NCBI GenBank assembly: GCA_001556125.1
Contig: LSIG01000056.1
Coordinates: 1 to 9,394, forward strand
Source of the DNA: Rhizobiales bacterium CCH10-E5
Lineage (GTDB): Bacteria > Pseudomonadota > Alphaproteobacteria > Rhizobiales > Beijerinckiaceae
Direction of reading: 5' to 3'
Length of the DNA stretch: 9,394 nt
Shown here: piece by piece, positions 1-6,550 of the stretch
Layout of the letters: each line of letters opens with the position of its first letter
Numbering within the stretch: the stretch's first letter is position 1
Notes under the pieces: model-generated
The model's input: the letters and a program-made list of their open reading frames with translations, nothing else
Told to the model about the DNA's origin: nothing
The model's database searches: none
Made by a program: the position numbers and the translations under genes

Positions 1-134
1 AGCAGAGCGCGGCCTCGGCCGGCTCGCTCGCCAGCAAGATCGGCCAGCTCAACGACCTCGTCGCCGCCTTCAGGACAGGGTCCGAGGGCGGGGCTGTCGC
101 GCCCCCGGCCGCCGTGCAGCGCCGCGCCGCCTGA
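1..134 (+). CDS. C-terminal tail of probable methyl-accepting chemotaxis protein (partial)
   Basis: The frame is open from the left edge (first full codon at 3) to a TGA at 132-134, giving the last 43 residues of a protein that begins outside the window. The tail reads SAGSLASKIGQLNDLVAAFR followed by a short Gly/Ala/Pro-rich end. An alternating Ala/Ser-Leu heptad helix ending in a 'L..LV..F+' segment is typical of the last helix of the cytoplasmic signalling domain of alphaproteobacterial chemoreceptors. It is the host chromosomal gene on the outer side of the tRNA and is probably unrelated to the island. Only the tail is visible, so the family call rests on a short stretch; another coiled-coil protein is possible. 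Confidence 0.5.
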   Translation, partial: QSAASAGSLASKIGQLNDLVAAFRTGSEGGAVAPPAAVQRRAA

Positions 135-186
135 GCGACCCGTCACAGGAATTTTGCACGATTGCCAACAAATCGCTGCAGGGCCG

Positions 187-215
187 TTGACAGCCCCGCA
201 GCGCGTCCGTAAACG
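187..215 (+). promoter_or_regulatory. Candidate sigma70-type promoter of tRNA-Leu
   Basis: A perfect TTGACA (187-192) is followed after 17 nt by TAAACG (210-215), a weak -10 match, and the mature tRNA starts 11 nt later at 226. Spacing and position fit a housekeeping promoter for the tRNA. The -10 is poor, so this is only a candidate. Confidence 0.45.
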
Positions 216-225
216 AACCGCCGTT

Positions 226-312
226 GCCCAGGTGGCGGAATTGGTAGACGCACCAGCTTCAGGTGCTGGCGCTCGCAAGGGCGTGGAGGTTCGAGTCCTC
301 TCCTGGGCACCA
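226..312 (+). tRNA. tRNA-Leu (anticodon CAG)
   Basis: A complete class II tRNA of 87 nt including an encoded CCA. The acceptor stem is GCCCAGG (226-232) paired with CCTGGGC (302-308), with discriminator A309 and CCA 310-312. The anticodon stem CCAGC (253-257)/GCTGG (265-269) encloses the loop TTCAGGT with anticodon CAG at 260-262, decoding CUG. A long variable arm at about 270-284 (CGCTC, loop GCAA, GGGCG) marks it as a Leu/Ser-type tRNA. The T arm is GGAGG (285-289)/CCTCT (297-301) with loop TTCGAGT. All arms are intact, so the gene remains functional after the adjacent integration. Confidence 0.97.
285..312 (+). other. Probable attachment site (att core) at the tRNA-Leu 3' end
   Basis: A tyrosine-recombinase gene begins about 95 nt past the tRNA 3' end and reads away from it, the usual layout when an island has integrated into a tRNA. 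In such elements the crossover core normally lies in the T-arm and 3' acceptor half, here 285-312. I found no second copy of this sequence in the window, so the distal att lies further right and the exact core cannot be defined. Confidence 0.5.
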
Positions 313-340
313 CTCTTTTTCGCCTTCGGCGTCAAAGAGT
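312..340 (+). terminator. Candidate terminator hairpin after tRNA-Leu
   Basis: ACTCTTT (312-318) pairs with AAAGAGT (334-340), and inside it CGCC (321-324) pairs with GGCG (328-331) around a TTC loop; a 2x2 mismatch separates the two helices. There is also a run of five T at 316-320 right behind the tRNA. It would end the tRNA transcript or release its 3' end for processing. No T-tract follows the hairpin itself, so termination efficiency is uncertain. Confidence 0.4.
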
Positions 341-360
341 TAAGCATTGATAACGAGTTA

Positions 361-397
361 CATGGTATCCGCTTTGACACCGCGGTTTGACACCATG
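361..397 (+). promoter_or_regulatory. Repeat-containing possible operator upstream of the integrase
   Basis: The 9-mer TTTGACACC occurs twice in direct orientation (373-381 and 386-394, 13 bp start to start). The whole stretch is also an imperfect inverted repeat: CATGGTATC (361-369) against GACACCATG (389-397), 8 of 9 paired. It lies just before the preferred integrase start at 407. Such clustered repeats are typical of binding sites for an autoregulator or an excisionase/recombination directionality factor. The TTGACA cores also resemble -35 boxes, but no convincing -10 follows at 16-18 nt. Function is inferred only from structure. Confidence 0.35.
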
Positions 398-406
398 GCT
401 CTCGCA

Positions 407-2197
407 ATGTCCCGACCCTTCACTACCAAGCAGGGTTCCTACTACCTCAATGTGAAGGTGCCCAAAGCCCTTCGCGCGCAGGCTAAAGGCCGACGCGTCA
501 GCCTCCCCGTGGCGGGAGAGCAGCACAGCGTGATGATCGGTGAGAAGGTCGTCCTGTCGCTGAGGACCAAGGACCCAGAGACGGCAAAGACGCGCTTTCG
601 CCTGGCGGCGCAGGCGCTCGATCAATACTTCGAGGCCCTGGAGAAAGGGCCTCAGCCGCTGACGCGCACCCAGCGGACCGCGCTCGTTGGCGACATCTAC
701 CGGGGGGCGGTGCGCGATCTCGAGACCGACGACTGTTTTCTGGACGCCATCGAGGCAACGACCACAGAGTTCGACGCCAATGTTGCGCACCACCTCGGCA
801 AAGCGCCCGTCGACGAAGCGCTTGAGGGCATCCCTGCGCGACCGGCTGACGAAAAGACGGCCGAACTCCTGGCCGCGATCGACATGTACGATCCAAAGGC
901 CCTTGCCGCCTGGGCCCTGAAATACGAAACCGATCCCGCCAAGCGCGCGGTCGCGCTCGAACAGCTCTACGGCCCCCTCGTCGACGGCGAGATCGCCCGC
1001 AAGCGGATTCTCGTCGACGAGACGTCCCGTGGCAAAACGCTCGAGGTCATGGATCAGGCTGCGGACGCCTTCGGGGAGATGGCGACGCGCCGGCTGACCA
1101 GCCTGGACTTCAGCGACCCGTTCGGTGCGGGGCTGCCCGCCTGGAACGCGCCGATGCCTGCGACGCCCGGTCCTGTCGCTGCACCGCGCGGCGTCCTGAC
1201 CGTGGAGAAGCTCTTCGCCAAATGGAAAGAAGAGAACGCCACCTCGCGCTCTCCTTCGACGTTTCGCCGCTACGGCTTCTCGATCGATGCGTTGATTGCC
1301 TTCTGGGGCGAGAAGGACGTCAGGTTGATCACGTCTGAGGATGTCTTGGCCTTCGCCAAAGAGCGCAAGAAGACCATTCCAGTTTCAACCGTCAACAAGA
1401 ACGATCTCGTTGCCGTCTCGTCGATCCTGGGGTGGGCCACGACCCCACTGGCCGGAAGGCTTCTGGCGTCAAACCCGGCCTACAGGATCAGGCTTCCCGA
1501 AGACAGGAGGACCGTCACCCGCGAGAAGCGGTTCCGTGACAGCGAGATCGCTGCCATTCTTCTCGCCGCGCGGAAGGCGCGCTTCAACGCCAAGATGCCC
1601 CGCGCGTCGGCATCGAGGCGCTGGACTCCCTGGATTTGCGCCTACACGGGCTGTCGGATCCAGGAGACCTGCTGGGTGACGAAGGACGACATCTACCGCG
1701 ACGGTGATGTCTGGCTGATCAACTTCCCGAAGACCAAGATCGACATTGCCCGGCGCGTCCCGATCCACCCCGCGCTGATCGAGGAGGGCCTGCTCGACTT
1801 CCACGCCGATGCTCCGTCAGGCTACCTGTTTTGCGGCGACGTGCCCCAAAAGCCCGGCGCCACGCGCACCCAGCAGGAGCAGCGCGCGAGCGAACTCTCG
1901 GAATGGATTCGCGAGCAGGTCGCTCTGGATGCAAGCCTCAGCCCGAACCATGGGTGGCGTCACACCTTCATTACACGAGCAGAGGATGCCGGGATCGTCA
2001 AACGGCAGAGCAATGCGATTACGGGTCACAACACGAAGAAAGACGCCAGCGACGGCTACTATGCGCCGAGCCCCGCGGAGCTGAAGAAGATCATCGATCG
2101 CTACCCGCGCTACGATCTCGATCTCAAATCGGGCGCGACCTCGCCGCTGGAGGCGGACGCGGAGCGCGATTTGGAGATTCCCGATCGTACAGAATGA
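407..2197 (+). CDS. Site-specific tyrosine recombinase / integrase of the island
   Basis: A 596-residue phage-type integrase that would catalyse strand exchange at the tRNA-Leu attachment site. The N-terminus (MSRPFTTKQGSYYLNVKVPK) matches the short basic arm-binding-like segment (DUF6538 type) common in alphaproteobacterial integrases. A helical core-binding domain starts near residue 264 (LTVEKLFAKW) and runs to about 346. The C-terminal catalytic domain shows the full set: Arg417 in TGCRIQE, Lys in PKTK (about 442-444), His515 and Arg518 in NHGWRH, His541 in ITGHN, and nucleophile Tyr551 or Tyr552 in DGYY. It is longer than the usual 350-420 aa because of a long N-terminal region and linker. 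The start is uncertain: ATGs at 362, 395 and 407 and a TTG at 347 share the frame and none has a good ribosome site; 407 is chosen because family members begin with a residue pattern like MSRP. It converges on the minus-strand operon with a 72-nt gap and looks intact. Confidence 0.93.
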   Translation: MSRPFTTKQGSYYLNVKVPKALRAQAKGRRVSLPVAGEQHSVMIGEKVVLSLRTKDPETAKTRFRLAAQALDQYFEALEKGPQPLTRTQRTALVGDIYRGAVRDLETDDCFLDAIEATTTEFDANVAHHLGKAPVDEALEGIPARPADEKTAELLAAIDMYDPKALAAWALKYETDPAKRAVALEQLYGPLVDGEIARKRILVDETSRGKTLEVMDQAADAFGEMATRRLTSLDFSDPFGAGLPAWNAPMPATPGPVAAPRGVLTVEKLFAKWKEENATSRSPSTFRRYGFSIDALIAFWGEKDVRLITSEDVLAFAKERKKTIPVSTVNKNDLVAVSSILGWATTPLAGRLLASNPAYRIRLPEDRRTVTREKRFRDSEIAAILLAARKARFNAKMPRASASRRWTPWICAYTGCRIQETCWVTKDDIYRDGDVWLINFPKTKIDIARRVPIHPALIEEGLLDFHADAPSGYLFCGDVPQKPGATRTQQEQRASELSEWIREQVALDASLSPNHGWRHTFITRAEDAGIVKRQSNAITGHNTKKDASDGYYAPSPAELKKIIDRYPRYDLDLKSGATSPLEADAERDLEIPDRTE

Positions 2198-2269
2198 CGC
2201 GTTGGCGTCCCGACCAGTTACCTGCAAGGGTGCGCGGATGCCCCTGACCGAATTCTGTTTGGACTTTGG

Positions 2270-3133
2270 TCAGAGGGACTGGCTCAGGCCAATTCCATAG
2301 CCTTGTCCCCTGGACTTCCAGCTCGCGGCGGCCCGGCGCCGCGGATAGACGACATGGTCGTGGACGATGGCCTCGGCGATGCGCAGGAGACGCTCAGCAT
2401 CGCGGCTTTTGGGGCGGAAGAAGTAGAACTCCTGCGCAGCGCTCGCACGCTTGGTCTCGCCGAAGCCGTAGCCGGTCGCCCGCATGAACTGCGTCGGCGC
2501 GATGCCGAGCAGGGCACAGTGCGCCTGACCGGCCGGGCTCGTGAGCCAGGGATTGAGTGCGGCGTTGCGCATTCGGGTGTGCAAGCGCTTGTCGAATTCG
2601 CGGACCGATAGGTCGTCCGGCAGGCGGATCGCGAGCGAGCGCTCGGCGAGCATGACCGGCGAGCCCGGCAGCGGGGCGCTCGGCGGCAGGATGTGCTGCA
2701 GCATCCAGTTGTCGTAGCCGAGGTCGCTGCAGGGAAGGCCGTCAGCGCTCGTGGTGAGCGCGCCATAGCGGTCAGCGTTGAGCTCGCGCATGCGGTCGCG
2801 CAGATTGACCTGGGCGGTGACCGAGACCTTGTGCACGGCCATCCTGAGGCGACGCGCGAGGCCGAGCAGGCCGGTCGCGACCGGCATCCGATTGTCCTCG
2901 CCGCATCCGGCGCAGTACACGAAGACAAGCTTGCCGGGCTTATATGCGTCCTGGAAGCGCGGCGTAACGAAGGCGTCCTCAGACAGCTTGACCATGGCTT
3001 TGCCGCCGACGCGCGGCCATCTCGTCGGGTACCATTCGGTGACCGCACCGGCGCTTCCCTCCGGCAGCAGCCGGCTCCCGACGGCGCGCTTAGTCGGGTC
3101 CGTGACACTCTTGATGTGATCGATCGTCGTCAT
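2270..3133 (-). CDS. Hypothetical protein with a CxxC pair, last gene of the operon
   Basis: A 287-residue protein I do not recognise. I start it at the ATG at 3131-3133 (MTTIDHIKSV), which has GGAG about 10 nt upstream; the open frame extends to 3199 but would then overlap the ATPase gene. Visible features: a basic N-terminal third rich in Trp/Arg (TEWYPTRWPRVGGK, about 32-45), then the hydrophobic strand LVFVYCAGCGED with Cys74 and Cys77, a half zinc-knuckle or redox-like pair; further Cys at 135 and 206 could complete a metal site, but their spacing is not that of a known finger. The C-terminus is Arg/Gly-rich. There is no signal peptide or membrane segment, so it is probably cytosolic. 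It follows the AAA+ ATPase by 50 nt on the same strand, so co-transcription is likely. It shares none of the PDL/WP signature of the upstream array. It could be a substrate adaptor or nucleic-acid-binding partner of the ATPase, but this is inference from position. Confidence 0.8.
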   Translation of the reverse strand: MTTIDHIKSVTDPTKRAVGSRLLPEGSAGAVTEWYPTRWPRVGGKAMVKLSEDAFVTPRFQDAYKPGKLVFVYCAGCGEDNRMPVATGLLGLARRLRMAVHKVSVTAQVNLRDRMRELNADRYGALTTSADGLPCSDLGYDNWMLQHILPPSAPLPGSPVMLAERSLAIRLPDDLSVREFDKRLHTRMRNAALNPWLTSPAGQAHCALLGIAPTQFMRATGYGFGETKRASAAQEFYFFRPKSRDAERLLRIAEAIVHDHVVYPRRRAAASWKSRGQGYGIGLSQSL

Positions 3134-3183
3134 TGTTCTTGGTCTCCGTGCGAGGCTCCCCGGGGGCATTCCCGTTCTGACCC

Positions 3184-4404
3184 TCACCCGCTTGACCACC
3201 CCTCCTTTGAGCTCGGCCGCATGAACCCGATCGGCTCCCTCGCGCCCTTCACGTCGCAGATGTCCTCGGCGGCGGTGACGTCGAGGACGGTGAGATGGCG
3301 CCGCCCGACCTGCGCGGCGAAGCCGAGCGCCAGAGCGACGAGCCTGCGGATGCCGCGCGGGTTGGTTCTGGCGAGCCGCGCCACGACCGCTTCATTCGGC
3401 AAGGCAAACGTATCGCCGTGAGCCGTAATGATCTCGCCGGCGATGCGGCTGGCAATCGCGCGCAGCATGGCGCCGTCCGGCGGCGTGACCGCGACGACCA
3501 GGAACCTGTCCTGGATAAAGCCTGGCAGCGTCTCGAAATCGTTCGCGGTCGCGACGATCAGGCACCTAGAGAGGTCGAACGGGACGCGCAGATACTCGTC
3601 GACGACAGCGCAGGCGTTCTCCGGTTCGAGCAGGGTCAGAAGCGTATTGTACGGCTTCTCGCTCGAGTGGGTGACGAACTTGTCGACCTCGTCGAGCAAG
3701 ATCAGCGGATTGCCGGTGTCGCCTCCGAGGACCGCTTCGGTCAGCACGCCCATGCGCGCCCCACGCCAACTCGGCGGATGACCGATCAGGAGCGCTTGCG
3801 CATCGGAATTGGTGGCGCAACTGAAGGCATGCTGCTCGACACCGAGCGCTGCGGCGAGCCGGCGGGAGAAGTGAGTTTTTCCGAGCCCCGGCGGTCCGAC
3901 GAGCAGGAGCGGCGGCAAGGCGATCGCCGTGCCGGACACGGCCGACAGCGCCACGGCCCGCTCGATCAGCGCGATGATCGTCACGAAGCCCGGGCATTCC
4001 TCGCGGAGCTTCGCAAGATGGTCCGGCGTATTCTGATCCGCCACCACGAGATGGCGCAGCGGCTCCTCGCCGGCGAGTGCCCGCAACCGTTCGAGCCGCG
4101 TCTGTTCGTCGCTGGAGGCGCCGGCGAAGGGCATCACGGTCTCGTCGAAGATGTCACCGCCGGGTTGGCCCAGCCTGAGCTGCTTCATCAGCGCTGGCTT
4201 GTCAAAGATCGCGAGCGACGCTCCGCGCGGTGGCGCGTCCGATCCGGCATCGTGAGCGTCATGAATTGCTTCCGATGCGACCCCCCCGCCATCGGGACGT
4301 TGCCGGCGCAGATGGCTGAGCAGCGCCATGTTCTCGTCATGACGCCAAGCCTGGCCGAACCCGGCCTCGGCGTCGTCGGAAGCTGCGGAGGTCTCGATGC
4401 GCAT
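3184..4404 (-). CDS. Lon-type AAA+ ATPase without protease domain
   Basis: A 406-residue ATPase counted from the ATG at 4402-4404, which has GAGG 6 nt upstream; a GTG at 4416 in the same frame would overlap the previous stop (GTGA) and add four residues. Numbering below uses the GTG start. The first 140 residues are low in motifs (a possible adaptor or substrate region). Walker A is GPPGLGKT (174-181), Walker B is LILLDEVDK (238-246), sensor 1 is Asn292 in VATAND, the arginine finger is probably Arg304 in FIQDRF, and sensor 2 is Arg355 in NPRGIRR. The segment from Walker B through LLTLLEPEN, DEYLRVPFDLS and IVATAND closely follows the Lon protease AAA+ module. The protein stops about 50 residues after sensor 2, so the Lon Ser-Lys peptidase domain is absent. 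It probably acts as an ATP-driven remodeller or unfoldase, or as a DNA-associated AAA+ motor. It sits immediately behind the four-paralog array with no hairpin spacer, suggesting translational coupling to the last paralog. Confidence 0.88.
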   Translation of the reverse strand: MRIETSAASDDAEAGFGQAWRHDENMALLSHLRRQRPDGGGVASEAIHDAHDAGSDAPPRGASLAIFDKPALMKQLRLGQPGGDIFDETVMPFAGASSDEQTRLERLRALAGEEPLRHLVVADQNTPDHLAKLREECPGFVTIIALIERAVALSAVSGTAIALPPLLLVGPPGLGKTHFSRRLAAALGVEQHAFSCATNSDAQALLIGHPPSWRGARMGVLTEAVLGGDTGNPLILLDEVDKFVTHSSEKPYNTLLTLLEPENACAVVDEYLRVPFDLSRCLIVATANDFETLPGFIQDRFLVVAVTPPDGAMLRAIASRIAGEIITAHGDTFALPNEAVVARLARTNPRGIRRLVALALGFAAQVGRRHLTVLDVTAAEDICDVKGAREPIGFMRPSSKEGWSSG

Positions 4405-4412
4405 GTCCGGCC

Positions 4413-5357
4413 TCACAACTCGACACCGCTGAGGCGCGTGACGAAGGGAGAACCCTGCCGGGCGATGCGCCGCCCAACGCCGAGCGCGATCTCGGCGAGC
4501 GCGCGCATGTGATCGGGATCGGCGGCGCGCTCGCCAATCACGCGCTCAACCTCCATCTTCACGACCAGATCGTCGTGGCTGCGCGCGGGCCAGAGTCCGA
4601 CGCGGCAGAGTTTTGCATAAGCGAGAACCCGCGCGCCGCCGATCGCCCCGAACCAATGCGGGCCTATGTCCTCTTGCTCCGACCAGGCGTCGACTGAAGC
4701 TAGACAGGCTTTCGCCTCGTCGAGAAGTGAGATCAGATCGGGCGGTTCGTTGAACCACGCTTCGAGCGCAGGAGCGTCCTCGAGCCGGTAGGCGCCGTGC
4801 AGGCAGGGTTCGCTTTCCACGGCATCGCCGCAGATTGCGCGGCCTCGGAACCGTTCCGCCAATTCGGCAAGCTCAGGCGGGATGCGCCCGTCGAGGGTGA
4901 GCCTCATGGTGTGAGACGAACCGGGGCCACGCAGGGCGCGCATCATCAACTCGGCGGCATGAACGCCGCCGCCGTCGGCGTACTGCAGCGAACGCTCCTG
5001 CGACAACAGCGTCCAGGCGAAGCGATCCTCTGGCGAGATCGCGGGCACGAGCAACATGGCGATCTCGCCGGCATGGCCGATAATCGCCAGTCCGTTTGCC
5101 GTGTCGACACGCTGCTCGAGCGCAGACGGGTCTGCCTCCGCGAGCGCGAGGAACCGTTCGTACTGCCTGGAGTGCTGGAGAACACGCCCGCGCAGCGTCA
5201 GGAGCGGCGGCAGACGTTCGAACAGCGCGGCATGGCGCTCTAGCTCATCGGAGCCATCGGGCAGAAGCGTCTCGATAGCGGCGAGCTCATCGATGACGAT
5301 CCTCGTGCCGGTAGAGAGCCTAATATCGTGAAGCGTCGAGGCGACAATGTCTGTCAT
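4413..5357 (-). CDS. Array paralog 4 (PDL/WP repeat family, 314 aa), function unknown
   Basis: Fourth and last member in transcription order of a tandem family I do not recognise. The ATG at 5357 is preceded by the conserved leader ACCCCAAGGA. The C-terminal module shows PPDLISLLD (205-213), GARVLAYA (241-248), LWPA (255-258), Lys267 and ADPDHM (279-284). The N-terminal half carries a diverged second copy: LPPLL (49-53), then ANGLAIIGHAGEIAMLLVPA (87-106) ending in an acidic S-P-E-D. It is closest to the paralog encoded at 5481-6422: both start the first module with 'V+DLA.+E.L+P' and both have LF..LP.LL and DxxNxLxI. It appears all-helical, with no signal peptide, membrane span or catalytic motif, so a structural or adaptor role is more likely than an enzymatic one. 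Its stop lies within the start region of the AAA+ ATPase gene, pointing to coupled translation. Confidence 0.85.
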   Translation of the reverse strand: MTDIVASTLHDIRLSTGTRIVIDELAAIETLLPDGSDELERHAALFERLPPLLTLRGRVLQHSRQYERFLALAEADPSALEQRVDTANGLAIIGHAGEIAMLLVPAISPEDRFAWTLLSQERSLQYADGGGVHAAELMMRALRGPGSSHTMRLTLDGRIPPELAELAERFRGRAICGDAVESEPCLHGAYRLEDAPALEAWFNEPPDLISLLDEAKACLASVDAWSEQEDIGPHWFGAIGGARVLAYAKLCRVGLWPARSHDDLVVKMEVERVIGERAADPDHMRALAEIALGVGRRIARQGSPFVTRLSGVEL

Positions 5358-5370
5358 GGTCTGGCTTTAA

Positions 5371-5419
5371 TCCTTGGGGTCGGCCTTTCAGCCCCTTCAC
5401 GATCCGACCCTCGTCACGA
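5371..5419 (-). promoter_or_regulatory. Conserved leader block before array paralog 4
   Basis: Read on the minus strand, this holds a degenerate form of the purine block (CGAGGGT, about 5406-5412) and, just before the start, ACCCCAAGGA (5371-5380). The AGGA is the likely ribosome site and is followed by ATTAAAGCCAGACC and then ATG. The ACCCCA element and the AGACCATGA start context recur before the other paralogs; this copy is the most diverged of the four. Confidence 0.55.
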
Positions 5420-5451
5420 CGAAAGGCGCGTCGGTGAAGACGCGCCTTTCG
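5420..5451 (-). terminator. Array spacer hairpin 4 (13-bp perfect stem)
   Basis: CGAAAGGCGCGTC (5420-5432) and GACGCGCCTTTCG (5439-5451) are exact inverted repeats around a 6-nt loop. It lies 29 nt after the stop of the 5481 gene and 62 nt before the start of the 4413-5357 gene. The AAGGC...GCCTT stem ends are shared with hairpins at 6491-6522 and 8741-8762. Only TTTCG follows the GC stem, so it could be a weak terminator, an attenuator or a 3'-end stabiliser. A second tiny hairpin (CGGCG-GAA-CGCCG, 5457-5469) lies just upstream of it. Confidence 0.65.
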
Positions 5452-5480
5452 CTGTTCGGCGGAACGCCGCGACGCGTCTG

Positions 5481-6422
5481 TCAGCCGCGCTCCTCGACGT
5501 TCAGGAACCGCGAGCTCTGGCCGGAGACCGTCTCGCCCTGGCCGAATGCGATCTCCCACAGCGCGCCGAACCCGTCAGGATCGGCATCGCGGGCGCGCAC
5601 GAGATCGCGCGCGGCGATCTTGGCTCCGACGTCTGTCTCGGTCCTAGCCGGCCACAGCGCGAGGCGCAGCAGGCGGGCATAGGCCAGGATCAGCCCGCCC
5701 TCGATGGCATCGGTGGTCATGCCATCGGGCTCGGCGACGTCCCGCAGCCGATCGACCACATTGAGCAGATGACTCGCGCCGTCGAGAAGCTCCCCGAGAT
5801 CGGGCGCGACATTGAAGTACGCCTTCAGGCTCTCGGCCTGCTCCAGGGCATGCACGCCAGGCGCACCGGGCCCGGCGACCCTGACCGGCCGGAGTGCGCC
5901 CGCGCGGCGGGCCATCGTCTCGATCAGCTCACGGACGGCGTCGCCGGTCTCCGGCAGCGTCAGATGCTGCGGGCGTCGCGGCAGTTCGCCGACCGCCCGG
6001 CGCGCGAGCGCGACATCCTCGCCATCGCCATGACGGTGAGCATGGCGAAGCAGGTTGCGGCCGAACTGCTCGCGCGCCCAGGCGTCGTCGTCCGAGCGGG
6101 CCGGCAGCAGGAGCAGCGCCAGGTTCGACGCGTTGGTCATGATCGTGAGCGCGTTGACGACGTCGATCCAGGTCTCGACCTGGTGCGGCTCGCGGGCGAT
6201 GAGCCCGATGATGCGGCGGACCTGCTCGGTATGAGCCTGGCCACGGCCCTTGATCTCCAGCAGCGTGGGAAGCTGGTTGCGGAAGAGCGCAAGGCTCTCA
6301 GTCTCGCTGGGCGCCTCGGGGACGAGGCGCTCCAGCCCGGCGAGGTCGTCGACGACGTGATGCAGGGTCGCGTCGATGGCGATGGTGCTGAGCCGTTCGT
6401 CGCAGCGGGTCTTGGTGTTCAT
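5481..6422 (-). CDS. Array paralog 3 (PDL/WP repeat family, 313 aa), function unknown
   Basis: Starts at the ATG at 6420-6422 (MNTKTRCDER), behind the conserved ACCCCACAGGA leader. The C-terminal module has APDLGELLD (206-214), GGLILAYA (242-249), LWPA (256-259), a Lys at 268 and ADPDGF (280-285). The N-terminal copy is LPTLL (51-55) followed about 50 residues later by LALLLLPARSDDD (101-113). It aligns along its whole length with the 314-aa protein at 4413-5357 and more distantly with the two 333-aa proteins upstream, so it belongs to the shorter sub-pair. Ala/Leu/Arg-rich helices dominate; no known catalytic motif, membrane segment or secretion signal is visible. The single Cys7 and the Arg/Pro-rich linker around residues 147-190 are not shared. 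The 128-nt spacer in front and 123-nt spacer behind each contain a hairpin. Confidence 0.85.
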   Translation of the reverse strand: MNTKTRCDERLSTIAIDATLHHVVDDLAGLERLVPEAPSETESLALFRNQLPTLLEIKGRGQAHTEQVRRIIGLIAREPHQVETWIDVVNALTIMTNASNLALLLLPARSDDDAWAREQFGRNLLRHAHRHGDGEDVALARRAVGELPRRPQHLTLPETGDAVRELIETMARRAGALRPVRVAGPGAPGVHALEQAESLKAYFNVAPDLGELLDGASHLLNVVDRLRDVAEPDGMTTDAIEGGLILAYARLLRLALWPARTETDVGAKIAARDLVRARDADPDGFGALWEIAFGQGETVSGQSSRFLNVEERG

Positions 6423-6437
6423 GGTCTTGCTTTCGTG

Positions 6438-6490
6438 TCCTGTGGGGTGATCTGCTCTCGGCAGTCGCTGTCCCTCCCGTCCCTGGAATC
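6438..6490 (-). promoter_or_regulatory. Conserved leader block before array paralog 3
   Basis: On the minus strand the order is GATTCCAGGGACGGGAGGGA (6471-6490), about 22 nt of unconserved sequence, then ACCCCACAGGA (6438-6448), followed by CACGAAAGCAAGACC and ATG. The same two blocks in the same order precede the paralogs starting at 8673 and 7552. AGGA is the presumed ribosome site; the function of the upstream purine block is unknown. Confidence 0.6.
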
Positions 6491-6522
6491 AAAAAAGGCA
6501 GCGGCGGTGTCGGCGCTGCCTT
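6491..6522 (-). terminator. Array spacer hairpin 3, terminator-like with U-tract
   Basis: On the minus strand AAGGCAGCG (6522-6514) pairs with CGCTGCCTT (6503-6495) around a 10-nt loop and is followed at once by four more T (6494-6491), making six T in all. This is the best intrinsic terminator of the four spacers. It lies 28 nt after the stop of the 6551-7552 gene. Because another gene follows closely, it may attenuate rather than end transcription. Confidence 0.75.
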
Positions 6523-6550
6523 CCTTGTCTTTGCGTAGGCTGCTGGGCTG

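Noticed and set aside
154..390. Small ORF crossing the tRNA-Leu gene
   Set aside because: It is translated through the tRNA itself and has no plausible product.
2244..2273. Inverted repeat CTGACC/GGTCAG between the convergent genes as a bidirectional terminator
   Set aside because: Only 6-bp arms around an 18-nt loop and no T-tract on either strand; it could be chance.
3295..4512. Long + strand open frame (405 codons)
   Set aside because: Lies antisense to the AAA+ ATPase, which has clear motifs; the translation is Arg/Gly/Gln/Asp-rich with no domain, as expected for the reverse frame of a high-GC gene.
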